Of a DNA stretch of 13,253 bases, positions 5,826 to 13,253 are shown piece by piece (the stretch's first letter is position 1; the number at the start of each line of letters is the position of its first letter). Made by a program: the position numbers and the translations under genes. The stretch is from the NCBI GenBank assembly GCA_041653955.1, contig JBAZEH010000032.1, positions 1-13,253 of the forward strand, in the 5' to 3' direction. The notes beneath the pieces were generated by a model that saw only the letters and a list, made by a program, of their open reading frames with translations, had not been told where the DNA came from and did not search any database. Source of the stretch: UBA1562 sp041653955 (GTDB lineage: Bacteria; Omnitrophota; Gorgyraeia; Gygaellales; Profunditerraquicolaceae).

Positions 5826-6551
5826 ATGCGTTACGGTATTTTTTCCGATATACATTCTAACCTTGAGGCTTTGGACGCGGTTACCAGGGCCTATCAGGGG
5901 GAGGGGATAGATAAATACCTGTGCGTAGGCGACATAGTAGGGTATGCCGCTAATCCAGTTGAATGTATACGCAGGGTCCGGGAGCTTGGGGCGGTAATTG
6001 TTGCCGGCAACCATGATTGGGCGAGCGTCGGATTATTGTCCGTAGATTATTTTAACCAATTTGCCAGGGAAGCGGCCGTATGGACAGGGAACATGCTTGA
6101 TGAAGACAGCAGGAATTTCCTGAAAGAGATACCTTTGGTATATAAAGGCGATGGATTGACCCTCGCGCATGGGACGCTGGATGACCCCGGGGATTTTAAC
6201 TATATGTTGGATCCTTACGCTGCCAGCCTGACCTTCGCTCTATTAGAGACGGTTATCTGTTTTGTCGGGCATACGCATGTGCCGGGAGTATTTATTGAGT
6301 CAAAGGAAGGCATACTTTGCAAGGAAGGCGGGAACACTGTTATTGAAAAGGGTAATAAGTATATTATAAACACGGGTAGTGTCGGCCAGCCTCGGGACGA
6401 AGACCCCAGGGCGGCTTATTGTATATATGACACCGATAAGAAGAGCGTAGAGATCAAAAGGACAAGCTATGATATTCAGGGCGCCAGGGAGAGTATCATC
6501 TCGGCGGGGTTGCCCGGTTTTCTGGGCGAAAGGCTGCTGAAAGGAAGATAG
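5826..6551 (+). CDS. Calcineurin-like metallophosphoesterase
   Basis: A 241-residue single-domain phosphoesterase. The dinuclear metal-site motifs appear in order: FSDIHSN (6-12; Asp8, His10), GDIVGY (35-40; Asp36), GNHDW (61-65; Asn62, His63), AHGT (114-117; His115) and VGHTHVP (147-153; His149, His151). The NTGSVGQPRDEDPRA block is typical of the YfcE/MJ0936-like and diadenosine-tetraphosphatase-like branch of the family. The substrate is not predictable; phosphodiesters or dinucleoside polyphosphates are the precedents. The start codon directly abuts the acyP stop (TAAATG), consistent with termination-reinitiation. The ligA start follows 7 bases after its stop. Confidence 0.9.
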   Translation: MRYGIFSDIHSNLEALDAVTRAYQGEGIDKYLCVGDIVGYAANPVECIRRVRELGAVIVAGNHDWASVGLLSVDYFNQFAREAAVWTGNMLDEDSRNFLKEIPLVYKGDGLTLAHGTLDDPGDFNYMLDPYAASLTFALLETVICFVGHTHVPGVFIESKEGILCKEGGNTVIEKGNKYIINTGSVGQPRDEDPRAAYCIYDTDKKSVEIKRTSYDIQGARESIISAGLPGFLGERLLKGR

Positions 6552-6558
6552 GCAGGGC

Positions 6559-8553
6559 ATGAGCGCGGAGATAAAAAATAAGATAGAAAAGTTAAGGGCG
6601 GATATCAGGCGCCACGATTATTTATATTACGCCCTTTCCCATCCGGAGGTCTCCGATAAAGAGTATGATGATCTGTTGAGGCATCTTAAGGAGCTTGAAG
6701 AAAAATACCCGCAGTTCAGGAGCGACGATTCCCCGACCGTAAGGATAAGCGGCGGCATAATAGAGGGGTTTAAGACCATAAAACATAAAGCGAGGATGTT
6801 CTCCCTGGATAATACATACTCTTATGATGAGTTGCGCGATTGGGATGAGCGCGTGCGTAAAGGTATTGCCCCGGGGCAGAAGCCTGAATATGTGGTAGAG
6901 CTTAAGATCGACGGAGTAAGCGCTAATCTTACTTATGAGAATGGCGCCTTGTCTGTAGGCGCCACGCGCGGAGACGGCCAGACAGGGGAGGATGTTACGC
7001 AGAATATAAAGACTATCCGCGCCATACCCCTGCTTTTGATGGGCGAGGATATCCCAGATCTGATCGAGATACGCGGAGAGGTATATATGGAACGAGGCGA
7101 TTTTAATATGTTAAATAAAGAGAGGGAAGATGAAGGGGAACTGCTGTTCGCCAATCCGCGAAACGCTACCAGTGGTTCCTTGAAGCTTCTGGACAGGGGT
7201 TTGTCAGCTAAAAGAAGGCTTAACTTTTTCGCGCATTCATTGGGAAGTTATAAAGGCCGCAGGATACTCACGCAATGGGAGTTCCTTGCTTCCCTGAAAG
7301 GTTGGGGAATGAGGGTCAACCCGAGCTCCAGGCTTTGCAAAGGGCTTGATGAGGCGATAGATTGCTGTAAAATTTGGCAGGATAAAAGAGATGAGCTTAC
7401 CTATGATATAGACGGTATAGTGCTTAAGGTCAACAGCTTCGCTATGCAGGAGAGGCTGGGTTTTACCATGAAGAGCCCCCGCTGGGCAGTGGCATATAAG
7501 TTTCCTGCTCGCCAGGCAACTACTGAAGTCATTGATATTAAACTTCAGGTAGGAAGGACAGGCGTGATTACTCCTGTAGCAGAGTTAAAACCCGTTGAAT
7601 GCGCGGGGGTGACCATTAAACATGCCACTTTGCATAATTTTGACGAGATAGAGCGTCTCGGCGTTAAGAAGGGGGACCGGGTATTGATAGAGCGCGCCGG
7701 AGAAGTGATACCAAAGATAGTCAAGGTCGTGCAAAGCAAGGGTTCCCATACCTTTGCCATACCAAAGCTATGCCCGGTATGCAAGGGAAAGGTTATTAAA
7801 GAGAAGGATGAGGATGTAGCGTACCGTTGCATCAATCCTTCCTGTCCCGCGCAGTTAGAGCGCGGCCTTATGCATTTTTCCTCAAGACAGGCAATGGATA
7901 TAGAAGGGATGGGGGAAGCAGCCGTAGAGCAGCTGGTCAACAAGGGGTGGGTAAAGGATTTCGCAGATATCTATTATATTAATAAGGATAAGCTGCTTAA
8001 ATTGGAATTATTCAAGGATAAAAAGGCGGATAACCTGCTGGAGGCAATAGAGAAGAGCAAGAAGCAGCCTTTATCCAGGCTGATATATGGTTTAGGTATC
8101 AGGCACGTAGGCGAAAAGGCGGCATATGTATTGGCGCAGAAGTTCCTGGGTATGGATGATCTGATGAAGGCAAGGCATGAAGAGTTAGACGCCATATATG
8201 AAGTAGGCCCGGTTGTAGCTGATTCTATCGTTGATTTTTTCAGGCAGGAGAGCACCCGCGATCTTATAAAAAGACTGAAGCAGGCAGGATTGAATCTGCG
8301 GGAGAAGGCGGCTCCCGTAAAGAAGACGCCTCTTTCAGGGAAGACAGTGGTGTTTACCGGAGAGCTGAATGATATTACAAGAAGCGAAGGGGAGAGCCTT
8401 GTGCGTAAACTCGGAGGCAACCCTTCTTCAAGCGTAAGCAGCAAAACCGATCTGGTCGTAGCCGGGGACAATCCCGGTTCAAAATACGATAAGGCGAAGA
8501 AACTGGGGATAAAAATTATTAACGAATATCAATTCAGGGAGATGGCTAAATGA
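6559..8553 (+). CDS. ligA: NAD-dependent DNA ligase LigA
   Basis: Seals nicks between Okazaki fragments and in repair using NAD+ as adenylate donor. The 664-residue product has the complete domain set. An Ia domain for NAD+ binding (about 1-70, with YYALSHPEVSDKEYDDL) comes first. The nucleotidyltransferase domain has ELKIDG (114-119; adenylated Lys116) and RGDGQTGEDVT (137-147). The OB fold lies around 320-400 (VGRTGVITPVAEL, 331-343). A Cys4 zinc finger uses Cys405, Cys408, Cys424 and Cys429. Helix-hairpin-helix repeats span about 435-580, and a C-terminal BRCT domain about 588-664 (LSGKTVVFTGEL). Nothing is missing. The last 4 bases overlap the next gene's start as ATGA (8550-8553). Confidence 0.98.
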   Translation: MSAEIKNKIEKLRADIRRHDYLYYALSHPEVSDKEYDDLLRHLKELEEKYPQFRSDDSPTVRISGGIIEGFKTIKHKARMFSLDNTYSYDELRDWDERVRKGIAPGQKPEYVVELKIDGVSANLTYENGALSVGATRGDGQTGEDVTQNIKTIRAIPLLLMGEDIPDLIEIRGEVYMERGDFNMLNKEREDEGELLFANPRNATSGSLKLLDRGLSAKRRLNFFAHSLGSYKGRRILTQWEFLASLKGWGMRVNPSSRLCKGLDEAIDCCKIWQDKRDELTYDIDGIVLKVNSFAMQERLGFTMKSPRWAVAYKFPARQATTEVIDIKLQVGRTGVITPVAELKPVECAGVTIKHATLHNFDEIERLGVKKGDRVLIERAGEVIPKIVKVVQSKGSHTFAIPKLCPVCKGKVIKEKDEDVAYRCINPSCPAQLERGLMHFSSRQAMDIEGMGEAAVEQLVNKGWVKDFADIYYINKDKLLKLELFKDKKADNLLEAIEKSKKQPLSRLIYGLGIRHVGEKAAYVLAQKFLGMDDLMKARHEELDAIYEVGPVVADSIVDFFRQESTRDLIKRLKQAGLNLREKAAPVKKTPLSGKTVVFTGELNDITRSEGESLVRKLGGNPSSSVSSKTDLVVAGDNPGSKYDKAKKLGIKIINEYQFREMAK

Positions 8554-9053
8554 GACCTTACGCGTTACCCGCTATACGCTATATGTTAGTCCTGTTTTTA
8601 ATAAGCAGTTTAATCGGCTGCGACGCTTTTGTGCGCAAGTTTACGCGCAAAAGCAAGACAGGCGATATGTCCACAGAGCAGATGGTCCTTGAACCGGAAA
8701 TATATAAACCTCCGGTAATGACAAAAGAAGAGGCATATCGGCAGTATTTTCTTTTCTGGAAGAGCTGGCAAGATGAGCTTATAAGCTCTCTTACAACGGG
8801 CGCGAGCCGCAAAAAGCAGATGAGCTGTACCGATGAAGCTCTTAAAAACCTGAATGGATTAAGGGAGGCCTTGCAGCCGGAGGCGCAAAAGAAATTAGAT
8901 GTCTATATCGGCCAAATGAAAGAGTTGGGCCAGGAGATATCACGGGATACCTACGGCGGGAACTCCTCAAGGAACCGCGTGGCCGCCGAAAGCATACGCA
9001 GGGGTATTATGAGGGATTTCTCTTATAATAAAATAAAGGACCGTCTGATATGA
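8550..9053 (+). CDS. Putative lipoprotein, unrecognised family
   Basis: A 167-residue product that I do not recognise. The N-terminus is a lipoprotein signal: basic residues, a hydrophobic stretch at about 9-20 (with YMLVLFLISS), and lipobox LIGC ending at Cys24, with Asp at +2, which in enterobacteria favours inner-membrane retention. The mature part begins with a basic stretch (VRKFTRKSK), then an acidic and proline segment (LEPEIYKPPVM, about 47-57), then mainly helical, charged sequence from about 58 to the end (KEEAYRQYFLFWKSWQDEL). No cysteines suggest metal binding. It is joined by ATGA overlaps both to ligA upstream and to the hydrolase gene downstream (9050-9053), so it is a real, co-translated gene. 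An envelope-associated role is an inference from the lipobox only. Confidence 0.75.
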   Translation: MRPYALPAIRYMLVLFLISSLIGCDAFVRKFTRKSKTGDMSTEQMVLEPEIYKPPVMTKEEAYRQYFLFWKSWQDELISSLTTGASRKKQMSCTDEALKNLNGLREALQPEAQKKLDVYIGQMKELGQEISRDTYGGNSSRNRVAAESIRRGIMRDFSYNKIKDRLI

Positions 9054-9667
9054 TAATAGAGACCGTTTGCGTCGGCCAGATGCAGGTGAATTGCTATATT
9101 ATAGCTTCTGCCCCCGGGACAGACGCGATAATCATCGATCCGGGAGACCAAAAAAATAAGATAGACGCCGTGTTAAAGGAGCATTCCCTTAAGACAGCGT
9201 TTATTGTTAATACCCACGGCCATATTGACCATATAGGCTGTGACGATAAATTCGGAGTGAGCGTCTATATACACCGGTCGGATATGCCTTTATTGAAGGA
9301 CCCCTTGCTTAATCTATCGGTTTTATTCGGGGCGCCATTTTCAGTAAACTCCGATATAAAGGCCGTAGAAGACAAGGATATTATAGAGGCTGGAGATATA
9401 AGTTTAGAGGTGATCCATACACCCGGGCATACGACCGGGGGGATATCTTTGCTCATGAATAAACCTAAAGACAGGATACTCTTTACCGGGGATTCATTAT
9501 TTTACCACGGCATAGGCAGGACGGATTTTCCGGGCGCAAGCGAAAGCTCGCTGGTAGGCTCTATAAAAGAGAAGCTTTTTAAATTAAGCGGTGATACGGT
9601 TATTTATCCCGGGCACGGCCCGTCTTCTACCATAGGGGAAGAAAGAGACAATAATCCCTTTCTTTGA
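9050..9667 (+). CDS. Metallo-beta-lactamase-fold hydrolase, glyoxalase II/YcbL-like
   Basis: A 205-residue hydrolase of the metallo-beta-lactamase fold. The zinc ligands are THGHIDH (55-61; His56, His58, Asp60, His61), PGHTTG (125-130; His127), TGDSLF (146-151; Asp148) and PGHGP (187-191; His189). GIGRTDFPG and the terminal EERDNNPF are hallmarks of the short glyoxalase-II-like group (E. coli YcbL), which hydrolyses thioesters such as S-lactoylglutathione. It lacks the long C-terminal glutathione-binding domain of classic GloB. The physiological substrate is therefore uncertain. The start overlaps the lipoprotein gene by 4 bases, and xerD begins 8 bases downstream. Confidence 0.9.
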   Translation: MIIETVCVGQMQVNCYIIASAPGTDAIIIDPGDQKNKIDAVLKEHSLKTAFIVNTHGHIDHIGCDDKFGVSVYIHRSDMPLLKDPLLNLSVLFGAPFSVNSDIKAVEDKDIIEAGDISLEVIHTPGHTTGGISLLMNKPKDRILFTGDSLFYHGIGRTDFPGASESSLVGSIKEKLFKLSGDTVIYPGHGPSSTIGEERDNNPFL

Positions 9668-9675
9668 TTTAAGAG

Positions 9676-10563
9676 ATGGATGAATTAGTAGATACCTTTT
9701 TGAACTATTTATCCGTTGAGCGCGGCCTTTCGCGCAATACGATAATCTCTTACCAGGAAGATATCAACGCCTATATAAACTTCCTTAAGGGCGTTCATAT
9801 AGAAAGTTTTTCCCTGACTAAGAGGGATGATATAACGGATTTTATGCTCTTCCAGAAAGATAAGGGCTTATCTTCCAATTCGGTCGCCCGCAGGTTAGCG
9901 GCGATAAAATCATTTTACAGGTTTATGATAAGGGAGCGTATATTGAAGAATGATCCCAGCAACCTGGTAGATTCACCCAAGTTATGGAAGAAGATACCCG
10001 AGACCCTCTCCGCCAATGAGGTGGACACCCTCCTGAGTAAGCCGAATATCAGGCAGACCCAGGGGATAAGGGACAGGGCGATCCTTGAGACCCTTTATGC
10101 CACAGGGATGCGCGTTTCTGAAGCCGCGAACCTTAAGAAAGATAACGTAAACTTAGAGGTAGGTTTCCTGCGCTGCATAGGAAAAGGCAATAAAGAGCGT
10201 GTCATACCTTTGGGGAGCAAGGCGATAAGCAGCATAAAGAGGTATCTTGAAGCGAGCCGCCCGCGCCAGTTAAAGGGCAAGGAGAGTGAGTTTTTATTTT
10301 TGAACAAGTTTGGCAGGAATATATCGCGGCAGTCGCTTTGGAAGATAATTAAGCGTTATGCCAGGGAAGCGCGGATAAAGAAACCGATAAGGCCGCACAT
10401 ATTAAGGCATTCTTTCGCGACGCATTTACTGGAAAGAGGGGCTGACCTGCGTTCGGTGCAGGAGATGCTGGGGCACGCCAATATTTCTACTACGCAGATA
10501 TATACCCATATAAGCAAGGAGCGGCTAAAGGCGATACATAAGATGTTTCACCCGAGGCCGTAG
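9676..10563 (+). CDS. xerD: Tyrosine recombinase XerD-like
   Basis: A site-specific tyrosine recombinase of 295 residues, the XerC/XerD length, expected to resolve chromosome dimers at a dif site with FtsK. The N-terminal SAM-like core-binding domain (about 1-105) has RGLSRNTIISYQEDI (16-30). The catalytic domain carries the full set: Arg146 (ATGMRVSE), Lys173 (GKGNKER), His241 and Arg244 (HILRHSFATHLL), His267 (MLGHANIST) and nucleophile Tyr276 (QIYTH). The ending FHPR favours XerD over XerC, but the assignment between the two is tentative. No dif site or integron/phage context is visible, and neighbours are housekeeping genes, so a mobile-element integrase is unlikely. The start follows a weak AAGAG. 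Confidence 0.88.
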   Translation: MDELVDTFLNYLSVERGLSRNTIISYQEDINAYINFLKGVHIESFSLTKRDDITDFMLFQKDKGLSSNSVARRLAAIKSFYRFMIRERILKNDPSNLVDSPKLWKKIPETLSANEVDTLLSKPNIRQTQGIRDRAILETLYATGMRVSEAANLKKDNVNLEVGFLRCIGKGNKERVIPLGSKAISSIKRYLEASRPRQLKGKESEFLFLNKFGRNISRQSLWKIIKRYAREARIKKPIRPHILRHSFATHLLERGADLRSVQEMLGHANISTTQIYTHISKERLKAIHKMFHPRP

Positions 10564-10568
10564 GATAG

Positions 10569-11852
10569 ATGAAAAAATATTTAGATAAATTACCGAAAGA
10601 GATGCGCGGGTTGGTACTTCTTATAAGCAGGTTGGCTGAAGCTAATAATGCCCCGGTTTATCTGGTCGGTGGATTTGTGCGCGATCTTATCCTGGGAGTC
10701 AGAAACCTGGATCTGGATATAGTAGTGGAGGGCGACGGTATAAAGTTCGCGGAGTTATTGGCCGGTAAACTTGATGCCGGTGTTACTCTCCACAGGAGGT
10801 TCGGCACGGCGTCTATCAATGCCGGGGGCCATCTTAAGATAGATATTGCCAGTTCCCGCCTCGAACGCTATCCCGCTCCAGCGCACCTTCCGGAGGTAAC
10901 CTGTGGCGTATTAAAAGATGACCTCTTAAGGCGCGATTTTACCATAAACGCAATGGCAATAAGTATAAACCGCGGAGATTTCGGCAGGCTGATAGATTGT
11001 TTCAGAGGTAAGGACGACCTTATCGGGGAAAAGATACGTATATTGCATCCTGTAAGTTTTATTGATGACCCCACGCGCATATTAAGGGCTGTGAGGTTTG
11101 AGCAGAGGTATGGTTTTAAGATAGAACCCGTAACCCTGGGGCTTTTAAAGGAGGCAAACGCTTTGAAGATGCTGCAAAAGGTGCAGCCGCACAGGGTGCG
11201 CGATGAACTGATCCTGATATTAAAAGAAGAACGGCCGCTCCTGCCGCTTATCCGTATCAAGGGCCTGACCGGATTGGGTTTTATCAATGATGGTTTATCG
11301 CTCTCTAAAGGTGCCCAGGGATTATTGGAATCAGCGGCAAGCCAGATAAGGTGGTTTAGGAGCAATTTTCCCAAGCGCCGCAAGCTGGACAGCTGGCTTA
11401 TATATCTGATGGCGTTGCTTGATCCTTTGAATATAAGGAGTATCCAATCTATCTGCAGCAGGTTCGCTATGCGTAAGGGTGAAGAAAAAAGGCTGGTGGC
11501 CTGCAAGAAGACCGGAGGTGTATTTATCCGCAAGTTAAGCAGCAAAACGACAAGGCCTTCGCAGGTGCACAAGCTTCTTGAGCCGTTAAGTTATGAAACC
11601 ATTATTTTTATCAGGGCAAAGTTCAAAAACAAATATCTGAGAAAGAATATAAATAATTTTTTCGGGGTATATAACGGTATGCGCGTCCATATAACGGGCG
11701 CGGACCTGCATAAATTGGGCTTGACGCCGGGGCCGTATTACCAGAAGATCTTCCGTCAGGTGTTAGGCGCTAAACTGGACGGGCTGGTAACAACAAAGCA
11801 GGAAGAGCTGGAATTGATCGGGAGGATAATTAAAAAGAGGAAGATAAAATAA
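10569..11852 (+). CDS. cca: tRNA nucleotidyltransferase / poly(A) polymerase family (CCA- or A-adding)
   Basis: A class II nucleotidyltransferase of 427 residues that adds all or part of the 3' CCA to tRNAs. Motif A is LVGGFVRDLILG (32-43) followed by LDLDIVVEGDG, with the metal-binding pair Asp48 and Asp50. Next are the RRDFTINAMAI motif (121-131) and LIDCFRGKDDL (141-151). The helical neck has DDPTRILRAVRFEQRYGF (166-183). The C-terminus GADLHKLGLTPGPYYQK resembles the body/tail of the family's tRNA-binding part. Some lineages split the activity between CC-adding and A-adding enzymes, and sequence reading alone does not settle which this is. It starts 5 bases after xerD. The tRNA-Pro in this window lacks CCA, consistent with need for this enzyme. 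Confidence 0.88.
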   Translation: MKKYLDKLPKEMRGLVLLISRLAEANNAPVYLVGGFVRDLILGVRNLDLDIVVEGDGIKFAELLAGKLDAGVTLHRRFGTASINAGGHLKIDIASSRLERYPAPAHLPEVTCGVLKDDLLRRDFTINAMAISINRGDFGRLIDCFRGKDDLIGEKIRILHPVSFIDDPTRILRAVRFEQRYGFKIEPVTLGLLKEANALKMLQKVQPHRVRDELILILKEERPLLPLIRIKGLTGLGFINDGLSLSKGAQGLLESAASQIRWFRSNFPKRRKLDSWLIYLMALLDPLNIRSIQSICSRFAMRKGEEKRLVACKKTGGVFIRKLSSKTTRPSQVHKLLEPLSYETIIFIRAKFKNKYLRKNINNFFGVYNGMRVHITGADLHKLGLTPGPYYQKIFRQVLGAKLDGLVTTKQEELELIGRIIKKRKIK

Positions 11853-11874
11853 CTGATCCAATAAACTATGGAAT

Positions 11875-11878
11875 GGAG
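11875..11878 (+). promoter_or_regulatory. Ribosome binding site deciding the rbfA start
   Basis: GGAG lies 9 bases before the ATG at 11888. The earlier in-frame ATG at 11873 overlaps this site and has no Shine-Dalgarno of its own, so 11888 is the preferred start. Confidence 0.5.
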
Positions 11879-11887
11879 CTGAGTCAG

Positions 11888-12322
11888 ATGCCAAGATATG
11901 ACAGGGTTGCTGAAGCGTTAAAGAGAGAGATAGGTAATATCATACAGTTTGAATTAAAGGACCCGCGCCTGGGGTTTATTACCGTAACCGGCGTTGAGAT
12001 AACCCCGGACTTAAGGTATGCTAAAGTCTTTTTCAGCGTCCTGGGTAAAGAGGATGAACATAAAAAGACCAAAGAGGCGCTTGATTCCGCTTTAGGTTTT
12101 ATCCGCAAACTGGTAGGGGAAAGGATAAGGCTGCGTTTTGTCCCTGAGATAAGTTTTAAAGAGGACAGGTCAATAGAGTATTCCATAAAGATAGAAGAGG
12201 CTTTAAATGAGATAAAGGGGCTGGATGAACCTCCTCTCATTCCCGCGAAGAAAGCCTTAAGAAAAAGAAAGGCAGTTAAACGTGAGCCTAAAAAAAGTAA
12301 TCGCAAGCCTAAGAAAAAATAA
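11888..12322 (+). CDS. rbfA: 30S ribosome-binding factor RbfA, with basic C-terminal tail
   Basis: Binds the 30S subunit and assists late maturation of the 16S rRNA 5' end. The conserved core reads RVAEALKREI, then FELKDPRLGFITVTGVEIT, then LRYAKVFFSV, then the FVPEISFKEDRSIEYS segment, covering the KH-like fold. With the start at 11888 the product is 144 residues (MPRYDRV). An upstream in-frame ATG at 11873 would add five residues (MELSQ), but GGAG at 11875 favours the later one. After the core, a tail of about 25 residues is very rich in Lys and Arg, which could add RNA contacts; its end is encoded in the stretch overlapping nrnA. The 35-base gap after the nucleotidyltransferase shows no promoter. 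The rbfA-nrnA order is a common bacterial pairing. Confidence 0.93.
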   Translation: MPRYDRVAEALKREIGNIIQFELKDPRLGFITVTGVEITPDLRYAKVFFSVLGKEDEHKKTKEALDSALGFIRKLVGERIRLRFVPEISFKEDRSIEYSIKIEEALNEIKGLDEPPLIPAKKALRKRKAVKREPKKSNRKPKKK

Positions 12323-13250
12323 AAGCTTCCTGGTCACTACCCATACTAACAGCGAAGGGGATGCCCTGGGTTCGCAGCTTGCTTTTTACCGCATCCTTAA
12401 GAGGTTAGGCAGGAAGGCGACGCTCGTAAATGAGGATGAGCTTCCTTACGGGTATGAATTCATGCCTGGTTCCGGAGATATAATCAAATATAAGGACAAC
12501 CTTAAAAATATAAAATTTGATTGTTTTGTCACCCTGGATTGTTCGGATTTAAGCCGCACAGGGGAGGTATACCGCCTGAACAAAGGGAAAAAGCCGGTCA
12601 TAAATATAGACCACCATATCAGCAATACTAAGTTCGGGGATATTAATTGGATAGAGCCTAATGCCTCATCTTGTTCTGAGATGGTCTATAAACTTTATAA
12701 GGCGCTGGGCCTTGCTATGGATAGGGATACCGCCATACTCCTTTATACAGGCATAATGACGGATACCGGTTCATTCCGTTATAAGAATACTACTTCTTTT
12801 ACCCACTCGGTAATATCGCGTCTCCTTAAATTCGGCCTGGATATACCTTATATCTATAAATGCGCGTATGAGAATGTCCCCTTCCAGGATATGAAGCTTC
12901 TTGCTAGGATACTCCCTGGAGCAAGGAGGGATGCAGGAGGAAAGATAATCTGGTTCCAGATAAAGCATAATATGCTAAGGAACAAAAAGTTATCCTTTGA
13001 TTTAAGCGAACATATCCTTACCTTTGGCAGGGCTATAAAAGGGGCAGAAGTTGTCGTCCTTTTCAAGGAGAACCTGGGCGCCAGGAATGAGATCAGGATA
13101 AATTTCCGTTCGCAGGGTAATGTGGACGTGAACAAGGTCGCCAAGGCCTTCGGAGGCGGAGGGCATAAGACTGCCAGCGGGGCGACTGTACACGGGAAGA
13201 TTGACAATATCCGAAGGCAGGTAATAGCTAAAATTAAAAAAGAGTTATAG
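12282..13250 (+). CDS. nrnA: DHH-family phosphoesterase, NrnA-like (nano-RNase / pAp phosphatase)
   Basis: A 322-residue two-domain DHH/DHHA1 phosphoesterase. Relatives degrade 2-5-nucleotide RNAs and dephosphorylate 3'-phosphoadenosine 5'-phosphate. Motif I is HTNSEGDALGS (21-31). LDCSD (85-89; Asp86), the DHH motif in NIDHHIS (108-114), and MTDTGSFRY (159-167; Asp161) complete the manganese site. The C-terminal DHHA1 domain ends with FGGGGHKTASGA (290-301). Motif I departs from the common H-x-N-P-D-G-D form, having Ser-Glu in place of Pro-Asp. It begins with GTG at 12282, 41 bases inside rbfA, with a weak AAGG upstream; no closer start would keep the first strand. The stop lies 3 bases before the window end. 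Confidence 0.93.
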   Translation: MSLKKVIASLRKNKSFLVTTHTNSEGDALGSQLAFYRILKRLGRKATLVNEDELPYGYEFMPGSGDIIKYKDNLKNIKFDCFVTLDCSDLSRTGEVYRLNKGKKPVINIDHHISNTKFGDINWIEPNASSCSEMVYKLYKALGLAMDRDTAILLYTGIMTDTGSFRYKNTTSFTHSVISRLLKFGLDIPYIYKCAYENVPFQDMKLLARILPGARRDAGGKIIWFQIKHNMLRNKKLSFDLSEHILTFGRAIKGAEVVVLFKENLGARNEIRINFRSQGNVDVNKVAKAFGGGGHKTASGATVHGKIDNIRRQVIAKIKKEL

Positions 13251-13253
13251 TTT

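Noticed and set aside
9676..10563. Integrase of a mobile element next to a tRNA
   Set aside because: The tyrosine recombinase has XerD length and motifs, sits tightly among housekeeping genes, is about 6 kb from the tRNA, and no duplicated tRNA 3' end or attachment site is visible.
10868..11572. 234-residue minus-strand open frame inside the tRNA nucleotidyltransferase gene
   Set aside because: It lies wholly inside a well-supported gene, shows no recognisable motif and no ribosome binding site, and is a shadow of the plus-strand codon pattern.

Overview
The window is a dense run of 14 protein genes and one tRNA, all on the plus strand. Many neighbours overlap or touch (ATGA overlaps, one direct TAAATG junction), which points to long co-transcribed units. 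Base composition and codon use look uniform, and I see no insertion sequence, phage gene, CRISPR array or other sign of recent transfer. The gene set (riboflavin enzymes, nusB, ligA, xerD, a class II tRNA nucleotidyltransferase, rbfA, nrnA, and a lipoprotein with a classic lipobox) is that of a bacterium, probably with a Gram-negative envelope. The layout and the look of the lipoprotein suggest an uncultivated lineage such as Candidatus Omnitrophota. That placement is an inference from general resemblance only.

Region 1 (1-221): two full copies and one partial copy of a 90-bp tandem unit. Each unit is a long interrupted palindrome, and the array runs right up to the ribosome binding site of ribH. 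Region 2 (222-3598): ribH, nusB, a PHP-domain phosphoesterase, ribD and ribE. These supply three of the riboflavin pathway enzymes; ribBA is not in the window. Region 3 (3599-3904): a strong sigma-70-type promoter, a leader carrying two copies of a 50-bp direct repeat with compensatory base changes, and tRNA-Pro(CGG). Region 4 (3905-6551): a GT-C-like membrane protein, acylphosphatase and a calcineurin-like phosphoesterase. Region 5 (6559-9667): NAD-dependent DNA ligase, an unrecognised lipoprotein and a glyoxalase-II-like metallo-beta-lactamase-fold hydrolase. Region 6 (9676-13250): XerD-like recombinase, a CCA/poly(A)-type nucleotidyltransferase, RbfA and an NrnA-like DHH phosphoesterase. 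The window ends 3 bases after nrnA.

The genes form a housekeeping neighbourhood covering flavin synthesis, transcription antitermination, DNA repair and replication, chromosome dimer resolution, tRNA 3' maturation, 30S maturation and nano-RNA/pAp turnover. The tRNA has no encoded CCA, so it depends on an enzyme of the type encoded at 10569-11852. No complete new multi-gene system is evident. The most unusual signals are non-coding: the palindromic tandem array in front of ribH, whose copy-to-copy changes all fall in predicted unpaired positions, and the structured twin repeat in the tRNA leader.
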